This document shows positions 52,217 to 61,694 of a stretch of 64,000 nucleotides of DNA, in pieces (the first letter of the stretch is position 1; every line of letters begins with the position of its first letter). Origin of the DNA: F23-D06 sp947167635 (GTDB taxonomy: Bacteria > Bacteroidota > Bacteroidia > Bacteroidales > WCHB1-69); assembly GCA_947167635.1 (NCBI GenBank), contig CAMVIT010000006.1, positions 9,664 through 73,663 on the forward strand, written 5' to 3'. The notes under the pieces are model-generated. The model was not told where the DNA came from. It ran no database searches and saw only the letters and a list, made by a program, of their open reading frames with translations. The position numbers were made by a program, and so were the translations under genes.

Positions 52217-53085
52217 TGTTTGTTACATATTTCTTTATATATCTGATCTGTTATCCGCTTTCACTGCTCCCGCTGCCTGTCCTTTACTTGCTTGCCGGGC
52301 CTTTATACTTGGTGCTCAACTATGTTGTGCGCTATCGGAGGAAAGTGGTGGAGGAGAACCTGAGAAAATCCTTTCCCGAAAAAAATAGCAAGGAATTACG
52401 TCGCCTTCGCAACCGGTATTACTGGCATCTTTCCCAAATTGCGCTGGAGATGGTTAAAATGCTGACCATTTCTCGTAGGAGTCTGCAACGGCGCTATCAT
52501 TGCGTGAATCCGGAAGTGCCCAATGATTTTTTCGGACAGGGCAGAAGTGTCATCCTGATGTCCTCGCATTACAACAACTGGGAGTGGATGATTGTCTCCT
52601 TGGAAGAGATGTTCCTGCATCACGGAATAGGTGTGGGCAAAGGCAATTCCGACAAGGTGTTTGAAAAGTTGGTGAACCGCGCCCGTACCCGCTGCGGCAC
52701 ACAGGTGGTTTTCGCGGACACCGTGCGCGAGACGTTCGAGGAGTACGAAACCCAACACCGTCCGGCAGCCTACATGATGCTCAGCGACCAGTCACCCAAC
52801 AGCAAAAAGAAGTGCTATGTGACACAATTCCTCAATCAGAAGACAGGGGTTGTCTTCGGTGCCGAGCATTTTGCCCGGAAATATGACATTCCAGTGCTCT
52901 ACTATGAGGTGATCAAAGATCGGATGGGCAAGTACCGTGTTGAAGTGCAACTCATCGCCGAACACCCCAACGACCTGCCCGAGTATGCCATCACCCAACG
53001 CTATGTGGAGCTGCTCGAACAGACCATCCGCCGGCAGCCCGCCTTCTGGCTTTGGAGCCACAGACGGTGGAAGTTCCAGTTTTAA
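52216..53085 (+). CDS. Lipid A / lysophospholipid acyltransferase (LpxL/HtrB family)
   Basis: The 289-residue membrane protein has an N-terminal helix (FIYLICYPLSLLPLPVLYLLAG) and the acyltransferase motif SSHYNNWEWM, an H(x4)E variant of HX4D/E. LSDQSPNSKKK and HRRWKF fit the LpxL/HtrB family, which adds secondary acyl chains to lipid A. Coupling to a heptose-type phosphatase gene supports an LPS role. Confidence 0.86.
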   Translation: MFVTYFFIYLICYPLSLLPLPVLYLLAGPLYLVLNYVVRYRRKVVEENLRKSFPEKNSKELRRLRNRYYWHLSQIALEMVKMLTISRRSLQRRYHCVNPEVPNDFFGQGRSVILMSSHYNNWEWMIVSLEEMFLHHGIGVGKGNSDKVFEKLVNRARTRCGTQVVFADTVRETFEEYETQHRPAAYMMLSDQSPNSKKKCYVTQFLNQKTGVVFGAEHFARKYDIPVLYYEVIKDRMGKYRVEVQLIAEHPNDLPEYAITQRYVELLEQTIRRQPAFWLWSHRRWKFQF

Positions 53086-53219
53086 AAAGGTATTACGGAC
53101 GTGTTTTGCTGTTGCTGGAGACACATGATGGACACGGGAAAATGAATTGAAAATGGCGAGAAATTCGGAATGGATAGGATAAAAATATAAGACTGTGTCA
53201 AAAAGAACAACATTTTTGC

Positions 53220-53227
53220 TATTTTTG
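53220..53227 (+). promoter_or_regulatory. -7 promoter box for helicase fusion gene
   Basis: TATTTTTG matches TAnnTTTG, 31 nt before the ATG at 53259. Confidence 0.7.
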
Positions 53228-53258
53228 CCAACTGAATTGTCAGTAATAGATAGCTTAT

Positions 53259-56200
53259 ATGCTGGATTCCAAAGATCATTTCCGATTTTTCAAAAAAGGT
53301 CTATTTCCCAACAAAAATGACCTGTCTGGAATTGTTTTCATTGACTTGGAAGTTGGGGCTTCGGATAAAAAAACTCACGATTTTGGAGCATTAAAAGAAC
53401 CTGATGTTCCGTTTCATTCTAATTCCAAACAAGATTTTGCAGATTTCATCTCTAAATCTGAATATCTATGCGGACACAATATTATCCATCACGACCTGGC
53501 ATTTCTTCATAGCATACCTTCCATAAAGTTCAAAAAAAATATTGACACGCTCTATCTTTCCCCTCTTCTTTTCCCGCAGAAGCCGTATCATAAATTACTG
53601 AAAGATGAAAAATTACAAGCGGATGAGTTAAACAATCCGTTGAACGATTGTAGAAAAACCAGAGAATTGTTCTATGATGAGGTTGATGCGTTTCAACATT
53701 TACCAAAAGATATTCAAACTATTTACTTTACTCTTTTACGTAATGCAGAAGAGTTTGCTGGATTTTTTGATTATCTGTCATTCAACACTGCTTTTTTCGA
53801 CATTGAAGCACGTATTCTCCACTCTTTTGAGAACTTAGTATGTACCCATGCTCCATTGAAAGAACTTGTCAAAAATAATCCTGTAGAATTAGCATACGCT
53901 TTAGCTTTGATCAGAACAGATGACAGGACGTCTATCACTCCTCCTTGGTTGCTTTACAACTATCCTCAAATAGAGAATGTGTTTAAATTGCTTCGTCATA
54001 CTCCTTGTCGCGACAATAACTGTTCTTATTGCAAAAGCATTATGAACATTCATCTCAAATTGCAAGAGGTGTTTGAATACAATGAGTTCAGAAAGTTTGG
54101 CGGGGAACCTATGCAGGAACAAGCAGTTCAAGCTGCTGTTGACGGTGAATCAATATTGACCATTTTCCCAACAGGTGGAGGCAAGTCACTCACATTCCAG
54201 CTTCCTGCCATCATGGCAGGCCAAGCTGTTCATGGGCTTACGGTGATCATCTCACCCTTGCAATCTCTGATGAAAGACCAAGTGGACAATTTGAATGAAA
54301 GAGGCATACACGAGGCAGTCACCATTAATGGGTTATTGGATCCTATCAGTCGCGCAAACGCCTTTGAGCGGGTTGCTGATGGCAGTGCGGCTCTGCTTTA
54401 TATATCTCCAGAAATGCTTCGCTCCCGTACCATTGAAAAATTGTTATTGGCACGCAATGTAGTTCGTTTTGTTGTGGATGAAGCCCACTGTTTTTCTGCT
54501 TGGGGTCAGGACTTCCGCGTGGATTATCTCTATATCGGCAAGTTTATCAAGAATTTGCAAGAGAAAAAGAGACTTTCAACCCCAATTCCAGTTTCCTGCT
54601 TTACAGCCACTGCAAAGCAAAAAGTCATTTCAGACATTCGCGACTATTTCAAACGAGAAATCGGTGTAGAACTGACATTGTTCGCATCTCCTTCTGCTCG
54701 TGAGAATTTGCATTATTCAGTTATCTATGCTGAAACGGAGGAGGAAAAATACAACACCTTACGTAGCTTAATGCTTGGAAACTCATGCCCGACTATCATC
54801 TACGTGTCTCGCACTAAAAAAACACTGGAGCTGGCGAACAAATTGACCAAAGATGGTCTTCAGGCATTGCCGTTCAACGGGAAAATGGATTCCAATGATA
54901 AAATTGCCAACCAAAATGCTTTCATCGCAAATAAGGCAAGAGCGATGGTGGCCACATCCGCTTTTGGAATGGGTGTTGACAAAAAAGATGTCGGTCTTGT
55001 TGTCCATTACGATATTTCCGATTCGTTAGAAAATTATATCCAAGAGGCAGGCCGTGCCGGACGTGATCCTAAGACAGATGCAAAGTGCTATGTACTGTAT
55101 AGTGACCACGATTTGGATAAACACTTTCTTCTTCTCAATCAAACAAAGGTGAGTATCAGCGAAATCCAGCAGGTGTGGAAGGCAGTGAAAGATTTTACCA
55201 AACAAAGAAAGTCCGTCTGCTGTTCTGCTTTAGAAATCGCCAGACAGGCTGGTTGGAATGAAGAGAGGGCAGATGTGGAAACCCGTGTCCGAACAGCCAT
55301 CAATGCTTTGGAAGATGCGGGCTATGTCAGTCGAGGCAATAATGTCCCTCAAGTTTTTGCCACTGGTATTTTGGTTAGAAACATGGAAGAGGCGCGTCAA
55401 CGTATTGTTCATTCCGCTTTTTTTATGAATGACAAAGACAGGGATAATGCAGTGCGAATCATTAAATCTTTGATTTCAAGTAAAAGCAGAGCCACAGCCT
55501 TGGATGATGAAGCAGAATCTCGTGTGGACTATCTAGCTGACATGCTCGGAATGACTAAAGAATCTGTCATTAATACAGTGAATCTGATGCGTCAAGAGGG
55601 TGTCCTCGCTGACTCTCAAGACATGTCTGCTTACATTGAGCATTCTGAAAACAAGACCAAGCAGATATTGGAAAAATTTTCACGGCTGGAAAGCTTCATC
55701 CTTACCATGTTTTCTCGCCCAGAGTCCGAATGGTCTTATAAGTCGTTAAATGAAAGAGTATTAGATAAAAATATAACTTCTTCGATCAAGGATATAAGGA
55801 CCGTTTTATATTATTTATCCATTAAATCCTATATCAAGAAAAGTAAAAAAAACTATAATGGCTTGATTTGTGTTGAATTGACCGATGATTATGATCAAAT
55901 CAAACAAAAACAAGATTTGAGAAAGGAAATCTGTCGCTTTATCGTCACCTCTTTGTATAAATTGACCTCGCAGCAAGTTAATTCATCGGAGCAATGTGGA
56001 AAGATTGTGCAGTTTTCGGTCAACTCACTTCATATAGAATATTTAAAACAACAAAATCAACAATTGTTCCATCATATTGCAAACTGCCATATCGATGATG
56101 TAAAAGATGCTTTGCTCTATTTGTCCAAAATCGGAGCCATGAAGTTGGAAGGCGGATTTCTCGTGATTTACAATGCAATGGAAATCAGAAGGCTAAAAGA

Positions 56201-58130
56201 AATGAAATACCGATATAAGATAGAAGATTATCGGACATTAGACGAGTTCTACAAACAGAAACGCCAACAGATACATATTGTAGGCGAATATGCCAATATG
56301 ATGGTCCGAAATTATCCGGCGGCATTGCAATATGTGCAAGATTATTTCCATATGGACTATAGTCAGTTCATATCCAAATATTTTAAAGGAGATCGGTTAA
56401 AGGAGATCGATCAAAACATAACCCCTGCTAAATTTCGGGATCTTTTTGGGAATCTATCTAAACAACAAAATAGAATTATTTCAGATAAACAATCGAAGTA
56501 TATTGTGGTAGCAGCCGGTCCGGGTAGTGGAAAAACGCGTGTGCTTGTTCATAAATTGGCATCTTTACTATTAATGGAGGATGTAAAGCACGATCAACTT
56601 TTAATGCTCACCTTCTCTCGAGCCGCAGCCACAGAATTTAAACAACGATTGATAAACCTTATTGGAAATGCTGCTTATTTCGTTGAAATCAAGACATTTC
56701 ATGCGTTCAGTTTCGATTTGTTAGGCATAATCGGATCCTTGGAAGAATCTAAGGATGTGGTGGCACGTGCTGTACAACTCATTGAGAGTGGTGAAGCGGA
56801 ACAAGGTCACATCAACAAGACAGTGTTGGTGATTGACGAGGCTCAGGACATGGATAAGAACGAATATGCCCTTGTGAAAGCATTGATGCGCAACAACGAA
56901 GAGATGCGAGTCATTGCCGTCGGCGATGATGACCAAAACATCTATCAGTTTCGAGGATCAGATAGTCGATTCATGCAATCATTTATTGATGAGATGGGAG
57001 CTACTAAATATGAGATGACGGAGAATTTCCGTAGTGCTCCAGCCATCGTAACCTTTGCAAATCATTTTTCACAATGGATTTCGAATCGCATGAAGACATC
57101 TCCGTGTTCTTCCATTCAGACAGAGGCTGGAACAGTTCAGATCATTCAACATGAATCAGACAATTTGGAAATCCCGTTAGTGCTCCAACTAAAACACACC
57201 TATCATTCTGAACGTGCCTGTGTTCTGACGAATACCAATGAAGAGGCTGCCCGTATCCTTGGACTTCTGACCAAAGAAGGGATTAATGCAAAGCTTATCC
57301 AAACGACAAACGGATTTCATTTCGGCAACTTGGCGGAAATTCGTTACTTCCGTAAACAAATTAAAAAAGAACGTAATACGCCTGTCATCAGCGAAGACCT
57401 TTGGAATCGTGCTAAAATGAAAACACTGGCTTGCTATGAGGGAAGCACCTGTTTGGACTTTATTCGGGAATTTTTTCGTGTTTTTGAATCAACCAATAAT
57501 GCTAAATATTGGAGTGATTTGAATGATTTTATCGTTGAATCTAATCTGGAAGACTTTTGTGGTGAAGGGAATCAGACAGTCTTTGTTTCCACTATTCACA
57601 AAGCCAAAGGACGTGAATTTGACACTGTTTATATGCTTTTAAACAAAGAAGTCGCGGATACAGACGAGAAACTTCGTAAATTGTATGTTGGCATTACTCG
57701 CGCCAAGCAGTGCCTTTATATCCATTGCAATACCTCAATTTTCAGCAAATTGAAATCGGATAATATAGCATATTTTCACGATTTAACACACTATCCATTG
57801 CCACAGGAAATCACCATGCAATTAACGATGCATGATGTAAATTTGAATTTTTTCAAAGGAAAAAAAGAGAAATTGTTAAAATTAAGGAGTGGAATGCCTC
57901 TTATCTTTGATCAAGGATATCTGTTGTTGCCCTCTGGAGACAGGGTCATTAAGCTTTCTACTGACAAAAAGAAAGAGTTACAATCATGGGTGGAAAAAGG
58001 ATATTCTGTACACACTGCCAAAATAAAATACATAATAGCGTGGAAAGGCAAAGATGACCATGAAGAAACAGCCGTTTTGCTTCCTGAAATTGCACTCTGT
58101 CAAATGTCTGGGGGGTGTGCAATCTCTTGA
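53259..58130 (+). CDS. Exonuclease-RecQ-UvrD triple fusion helicase
   Basis: The 1623-residue protein joins three modules. Residues 20-140 resemble a DEDD 3'-5' exonuclease: D29-x-E31, HNIIHHD with D79, and D130; the histidine expected before D130 is replaced by Asn. After a CRDNNCSYC cysteine cluster (250-258), residues 280-720 form a RecQ-type SF2 helicase (TGGGKS 305-310, DEAH 407-410, EAGRAGRD). From about residue 1075 a UvrD/Rep SF1 helicase follows: AGPGSGKTR, VIDEAQDMD, GDDDQNIYQFRG, ENFRSAP and STIHKAKGREFD. It is markedly more AT-rich than its neighbours. Repair or anti-phage activity is plausible but not shown. Confidence 0.88.
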   Translation: MLDSKDHFRFFKKGLFPNKNDLSGIVFIDLEVGASDKKTHDFGALKEPDVPFHSNSKQDFADFISKSEYLCGHNIIHHDLAFLHSIPSIKFKKNIDTLYLSPLLFPQKPYHKLLKDEKLQADELNNPLNDCRKTRELFYDEVDAFQHLPKDIQTIYFTLLRNAEEFAGFFDYLSFNTAFFDIEARILHSFENLVCTHAPLKELVKNNPVELAYALALIRTDDRTSITPPWLLYNYPQIENVFKLLRHTPCRDNNCSYCKSIMNIHLKLQEVFEYNEFRKFGGEPMQEQAVQAAVDGESILTIFPTGGGKSLTFQLPAIMAGQAVHGLTVIISPLQSLMKDQVDNLNERGIHEAVTINGLLDPISRANAFERVADGSAALLYISPEMLRSRTIEKLLLARNVVRFVVDEAHCFSAWGQDFRVDYLYIGKFIKNLQEKKRLSTPIPVSCFTATAKQKVISDIRDYFKREIGVELTLFASPSARENLHYSVIYAETEEEKYNTLRSLMLGNSCPTIIYVSRTKKTLELANKLTKDGLQALPFNGKMDSNDKIANQNAFIANKARAMVATSAFGMGVDKKDVGLVVHYDISDSLENYIQEAGRAGRDPKTDAKCYVLYSDHDLDKHFLLLNQTKVSISEIQQVWKAVKDFTKQRKSVCCSALEIARQAGWNEERADVETRVRTAINALEDAGYVSRGNNVPQVFATGILVRNMEEARQRIVHSAFFMNDKDRDNAVRIIKSLISSKSRATALDDEAESRVDYLADMLGMTKESVINTVNLMRQEGVLADSQDMSAYIEHSENKTKQILEKFSRLESFILTMFSRPESEWSYKSLNERVLDKNITSSIKDIRTVLYYLSIKSYIKKSKKNYNGLICVELTDDYDQIKQKQDLRKEICRFIVTSLYKLTSQQVNSSEQCGKIVQFSVNSLHIEYLKQQNQQLFHHIANCHIDDVKDALLYLSKIGAMKLEGGFLVIYNAMEIRRLKEMKYRYKIEDYRTLDEFYKQKRQQIHIVGEYANMMVRNYPAALQYVQDYFHMDYSQFISKYFKGDRLKEIDQNITPAKFRDLFGNLSKQQNRIISDKQSKYIVVAAGPGSGKTRVLVHKLASLLLMEDVKHDQLLMLTFSRAAATEFKQRLINLIGNAAYFVEIKTFHAFSFDLLGIIGSLEESKDVVARAVQLIESGEAEQGHINKTVLVIDEAQDMDKNEYALVKALMRNNEEMRVIAVGDDDQNIYQFRGSDSRFMQSFIDEMGATKYEMTENFRSAPAIVTFANHFSQWISNRMKTSPCSSIQTEAGTVQIIQHESDNLEIPLVLQLKHTYHSERACVLTNTNEEAARILGLLTKEGINAKLIQTTNGFHFGNLAEIRYFRKQIKKERNTPVISEDLWNRAKMKTLACYEGSTCLDFIREFFRVFESTNNAKYWSDLNDFIVESNLEDFCGEGNQTVFVSTIHKAKGREFDTVYMLLNKEVADTDEKLRKLYVGITRAKQCLYIHCNTSIFSKLKSDNIAYFHDLTHYPLPQEITMQLTMHDVNLNFFKGKKEKLLKLRSGMPLIFDQGYLLLPSGDRVIKLSTDKKKELQSWVEKGYSVHTAKIKYIIAWKGKDDHEETAVLLPEIALCQMSGGCAIS

Positions 58131-58228
58131 TGAACAATATTTCGACCTATCCATTCTCTTTTTTTGAATATTAATTTAATATTTAATTTTTATACACAAT
58201 AATTTTAATAACTCTGCGTTTTTGAAAT

Positions 58229-58678
58229 ATGAGTTACACGCAGACATCTTATCATATTATTCTCCGTACACATAACAGTAGTCCTGCCATAACAGTAGAA
58301 TTTGAGAGAGAACTGTATGCTTACATATACGGTTTTGTTAAAAATGTCAATGGTCAACTTTATCGTATTGGAGGAATGCCTGACCATCTCCATCTTTTTG
58401 TGTCGCTTCCAGCCACTCTTGCTATGTCCAAATTCGTGCAAGAGCTAAAGGTTTCTACTAGTAAATGGCTGAAAGCAAACCCTCATTTTCCACTTTTTAC
58501 GGGGTGGTCAAAGGAGTTTGCCGGATTTTCTTATAATCTACGAGATAAGGAGATGATAGTCCGATATATTGCCAAGCAAAAAGAACACCACAAGAGGAGC
58601 ACTTTTGCAGAGGAGTATCGGCAGTTTCTTGTTGAGAATGGTGTCGTTATCAAGGAGGAGTATTTTCTCAAGGAATGA
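58229..58678 (+). CDS. IS200-like Y1 transposase, REP-associated type
   Basis: The 149-residue protein has the HUH motif GMPDHLHLFV (H53, H55) and the catalytic Tyr in VRYIAKQKEHH (Y113). Its size and compact fold match TnpA-REP/IS200 single-strand transposases. No tnpB lies beside it. The palindrome cluster at 58684-59035 directly follows, so it may act on those elements. Confidence 0.87.
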   Translation: MSYTQTSYHIILRTHNSSPAITVEFERELYAYIYGFVKNVNGQLYRIGGMPDHLHLFVSLPATLAMSKFVQELKVSTSKWLKANPHFPLFTGWSKEFAGFSYNLRDKEMIVRYIAKQKEHHKRSTFAEEYRQFLVENGVVIKEEYFLKE

Positions 58679-58683
58679 TTGTC

Positions 58684-59035
58684 GCCTCTCTCCGAGAGGC
58701 TGCTTTCCAGTCCGCCTTCTCATCACCGCACTGCGCCTGTCGGCTTGTACGGTGTTAATCGCACCCCGGTGCGGTGCCGCCTCTCCGAGGCGGGTTCGTC
58801 TGTTGTATGATGGTGTCTTGTTTGGTGCGAATGCCTGCCTTCGGTAAGTGGAGGCTGATGGGAGGTTTGGCAACTCGTTCTCCGTTAGTCGTAATCAGTG
58901 TGATGACGTTATAATGGGGATCCTGCCGGAGGCAGGTGACCACGCAGGAGGCGTGCTTAACACCATACCAGCGGCTTTGCCGCGCAGTATGGTGCCGTGA
59001 ATACCGGCGTGCGAACAGGCGTGTCGGAGACACGC
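58684..59035. repeat. Palindrome cluster next to Y1 transposase
   Basis: About 350 bp without a gene carry at least seven hairpins: GCCTCTC-TCC-GAGAGGC (58684), CGCACC/GGTGCG (58760), CCGCCTC-TCC-GAGGCGG (58777), CCTGCC-GGA-GGCAGG (58922), CACGC/GCGTG around AGGAG (58941), a two-part stem at 58961-58994, and GCGTGTC-GGA-GACACGC (59019). Four have a TCC or GGA triloop although their stems differ. They lie between the transposase and the fucosidase promoter. Confidence 0.75.
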
Positions 59036-59074
59036 GACAGATAACCAGCTGACCTATGGATATCAAAAAAATAC

Positions 59075-59082
59075 TATCTTTG
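59075..59082 (+). promoter_or_regulatory. -7 promoter box for alpha-L-fucosidase
   Basis: TATCTTTG matches TAnnTTTG, 19 nt before the ATG at 59102. Confidence 0.78.
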
Positions 59083-59101
59083 CCATCCCAAATCACCCCG
59101 T

Positions 59102-60901
59102 ATGAAAAAAACACTCACCATCATCCTACTTTTGTACACCGTCATCCTGTCGCCGCTACGTGGGTATTCGCAAAACGAGCCTGTGCAGCCCACGTGGGAG
59201 TCGTTGAATGAGCGCGGCTATCCGCAGTGGTTCCAAGACGCGAAACTCGGCATCTTCATCCATTGGGGACTCTATTCCGTGCCCGCCTACGCCTCCAAAG
59301 AGGGCTACGGTGAGTGGTTCTACCGTGGACTGATGCAGAAAGATGTGGAAAGGATGCGTATTATGAGCTACTACGCCGATACTACCAAGCCTGTTTTCGA
59401 CCAGTACAAAGAACTCACCAAATACTGGCATGCCGAGCTCTGGAACCCTGAAGAGTGGGCGGATCTTTTCAAGTATGCGGGAGCGAAATATGTGGTTTTG
59501 GTCACCAAGCACCACGACGGCTACTGTCTGTGGGACAGCCAGTACCAGCCTGAATGGAACAGCGTGGTGAGCGGTCCGAGACGCAATATCGTGGAGGAAC
59601 TGACTACGGCGGTGCGGGATGAGGGACTGCGTATGGGCTTCTACTACTCGCTGCCTGAGTGGACCAACCCTCGCCACATCTGGATGGTAGATCCCGACAA
59701 CGAAATCAGCGACTATGTCGATAACTACATGGTGCCGCAGTTCAAGGAGTTGGTGACGCGCTACAAGCCCGACCTCATCTTCTCCGACGGTGACTGGAAC
59801 AACACGGCGGAGCAGTTCCGTTCGCAGGAACTGATCAGCTGGTACTACAACACCGTGGGTAAAAATGCCATCGTGAACAACCGCTGGGGCAACGGCACGA
59901 AGCATGGTTTCCTGACGCCCGAGTACAGCGCGGGCATCGCCAACACGGAGGTGCCGTGGGCGGAGTGCCGCGGTCTCGGACGCAGCTTCGGTCTCAACCG
60001 CAACGAGGATTTGGACAACTACCTGACTGACCAGGAACTAATCCAGCATTTCGTGGAGTTAGTGGCGCACGGCGGCGGCCTGACACTCAACGTGGGACCC
60101 TACGCCGACGGTACCATCCCGCTCATCCAGCAGGAACGGCTGAAAGCTCTCGGCAAATGGCTGGAAATCAACGGAGAGGCAATATATGGGACAAGACCTT
60201 ATGTGATTCCGTGCCAGCAAGAAAGAAGAGTAACCCAGATGCCTCCATCTGAAACCATTGACTTCGACTGGGTTCGGAATGCACCGTTGCGCAGCGTAAG
60301 TACTGATCATTTCACAATTCACTGGAGCGGCGAAATCGTGATTCCCGAAGATGGGCAATACACATTAACACTGATTGCTGATGACAAAGCTTTTGTTTAC
60401 AAAGAGACGTTCAAGATGATATGGGATAACGTGCTTCGTTACGAAAAAGACGCTTCGAAGAATCCTCTATCACAAACCGTATTGACACTTCAAAAAGGTG
60501 AAATATTGCCCCTTTTGGTCGAATTTCAAGAAAAGGATTTAGAAGCTTCCATCTCATTAAAGTGGAGCAAAGATGGCGGAGAACCGATTCCCATCCCCGC
60601 CAATTGGGATGGGGGTATATATTGGGATAAAACCGTACGTTGTTTCACAACCAAAAACAACAACCTCTACATCATCGAGTTCGAACGACCAGACTGTACA
60701 AAACCGTTACAAATATACAACATGCCTAAAATCAATCCCAAGGCAACATTCCGACTGCTGGAAGACTGGGGTTATAATGCCAAACTCAAATGGAAGCAGG
60801 ACAAGGACGGCACTCTCACCATAGACTTCTCCAGTATAACGCAGGATTTGTTGAACCATCTGGAACACGCTTGGGTGATTGAGGTGACGGATTATAAGTG
60901 A
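59102..60901 (+). CDS. Secreted alpha-L-fucosidase, GH29
   Basis: The 599-residue protein has a signal peptide (MKKTLTIILLLYTVILSPLRGYSQ) and a GH29 catalytic domain: QWFQDAKLGIFIHWGLYSVPAY, YVVLVTKHHDGYCLWDS, and the likely nucleophile D229 in LIFSDGDWN. A C-terminal beta region from about residue 400 (DGQYTLTLIADDKAFV) resembles a PA14-type carbohydrate module. It releases terminal fucose from glycans, possibly host mucin. It stands alone without SusC/SusD genes. Confidence 0.92.
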   Translation: MKKTLTIILLLYTVILSPLRGYSQNEPVQPTWESLNERGYPQWFQDAKLGIFIHWGLYSVPAYASKEGYGEWFYRGLMQKDVERMRIMSYYADTTKPVFDQYKELTKYWHAELWNPEEWADLFKYAGAKYVVLVTKHHDGYCLWDSQYQPEWNSVVSGPRRNIVEELTTAVRDEGLRMGFYYSLPEWTNPRHIWMVDPDNEISDYVDNYMVPQFKELVTRYKPDLIFSDGDWNNTAEQFRSQELISWYYNTVGKNAIVNNRWGNGTKHGFLTPEYSAGIANTEVPWAECRGLGRSFGLNRNEDLDNYLTDQELIQHFVELVAHGGGLTLNVGPYADGTIPLIQQERLKALGKWLEINGEAIYGTRPYVIPCQQERRVTQMPPSETIDFDWVRNAPLRSVSTDHFTIHWSGEIVIPEDGQYTLTLIADDKAFVYKETFKMIWDNVLRYEKDASKNPLSQTVLTLQKGEILPLLVEFQEKDLEASISLKWSKDGGEPIPIPANWDGGIYWDKTVRCFTTKNNNLYIIEFERPDCTKPLQIYNMPKINPKATFRLLEDWGYNAKLKWKQDKDGTLTIDFSSITQDLLNHLEHAWVIEVTDYK

Positions 60902-61064
60902 GTGAGCCGTGATCAGTGAACAGTAATCAGGAAGGGAGTGAAGGAATTAAGAAATTAATAAACTAAGAAATTAAGGATAGGTGGCATAGCGCAAGACCCA
61001 TCCTCATTGTTCATTGTCAAAGTTCAAAGTCAAGGTTTAACAGCCAACAGCTAATGGCCAATGG

Positions 61065-61382
61065 CTAACAGCCCTCCTCACATCGTTCCAGCAGGAAGCT
61101 CACGGGGCGGAAGCCGTCGTTGCAGCTGATCATGGCGGAGAAGGGGTTCTTCATCCAGCCGTCGTAGAAGTTGCCGCGGCCGGCGGTCAGTTCCTCCACA
61201 AAATATCGCATTGACTCCCACGCGCTGTCGCAGAGTCCCTCGGGCTTCTGTCCGCCCACGGCAATCCACGTGTCGCCCTCCCGCACCTCGCACGCGTGCT
61301 CGATGGGGTTCTCGTAAAGCTCTGAGAGGTCGGTGTGCTGCACTTTCCGTATGGCGGTGATTTTGACGTTGAAGGGGGGCAT
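61065..61382 (-). CDS. TIGR04076 family protein
   Basis: The 105-residue protein has the family layout: FNVKITAIRKV at the start, CEVREGDTWI, GLCDSAWESM and SCNDGFRPVSFLLE near the end, with conserved cysteines. The function is unknown; the cysteines may bind a metal. The -7 box at 61407-61414 serves it. Confidence 0.8.
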   Translation of the reverse strand: MPPFNVKITAIRKVQHTDLSELYENPIEHACEVREGDTWIAVGGQKPEGLCDSAWESMRYFVEELTAGRGNFYDGWMKNPFSAMISCNDGFRPVSFLLERCEEGC

Positions 61383-61406
61383 TATTTCCGTAGAAATTTA
61401 GGAAGG

Positions 61407-61414
61407 CAAAAATA
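61407..61414 (-). promoter_or_regulatory. -7 promoter box for TIGR04076 gene
   Basis: TATTTTTG matches TAnnTTTG, 24 nt upstream of the ATG at 61382. Confidence 0.7.
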
Positions 61415-61454
61415 CAATTTTTATGTGTATGAGCGTCCGGGAAGGATAGGCCCA

Positions 61455-61682
61455 TTGCCCGCAGGCCTAATGATCTGCGAAGGTCGCCTCCGTGTCGCCC
61501 GTTGCTACCAAGCCCGGCAGACCTAAACGGCCTGCCTCTCGGATGGGAATAGTGATTAGGGATTAGTGGCATAGGGTGTCTGATCAGAGAACAGGCCTCT
61601 TTTCAGCCCTTTATGGCTGAAGGGTTCGGTAGGAATGCGGCGTTCCCACGGTTTTTTCGCAGGCCGTTAGGCCTGCGGGCAA
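61455..61682. repeat. Inverted-repeat region between TIGR04076 and TonB-C genes
   Basis: TTGCCCGCAGGCCTAA (61455-61470) and its exact complement TTAGGCCTGCGGGCAA (61667-61682) are 16-bp inverted repeats 196 bp apart. Between them lie GCAGGCC-GTTA-GGCCTGC (61659) and TTCAGCC/GGCTGAA (61602). I see no gene in this 280-bp gap. Confidence 0.7.
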
Positions 61683-61694
61683 ATGTGATTAATT

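Noticed and set aside
58229..58678. Complete IS200/IS605 element
   Set aside because: Only the tnpA-like gene is seen, no tnpB and no defined ends; it is better described as REP-associated type.
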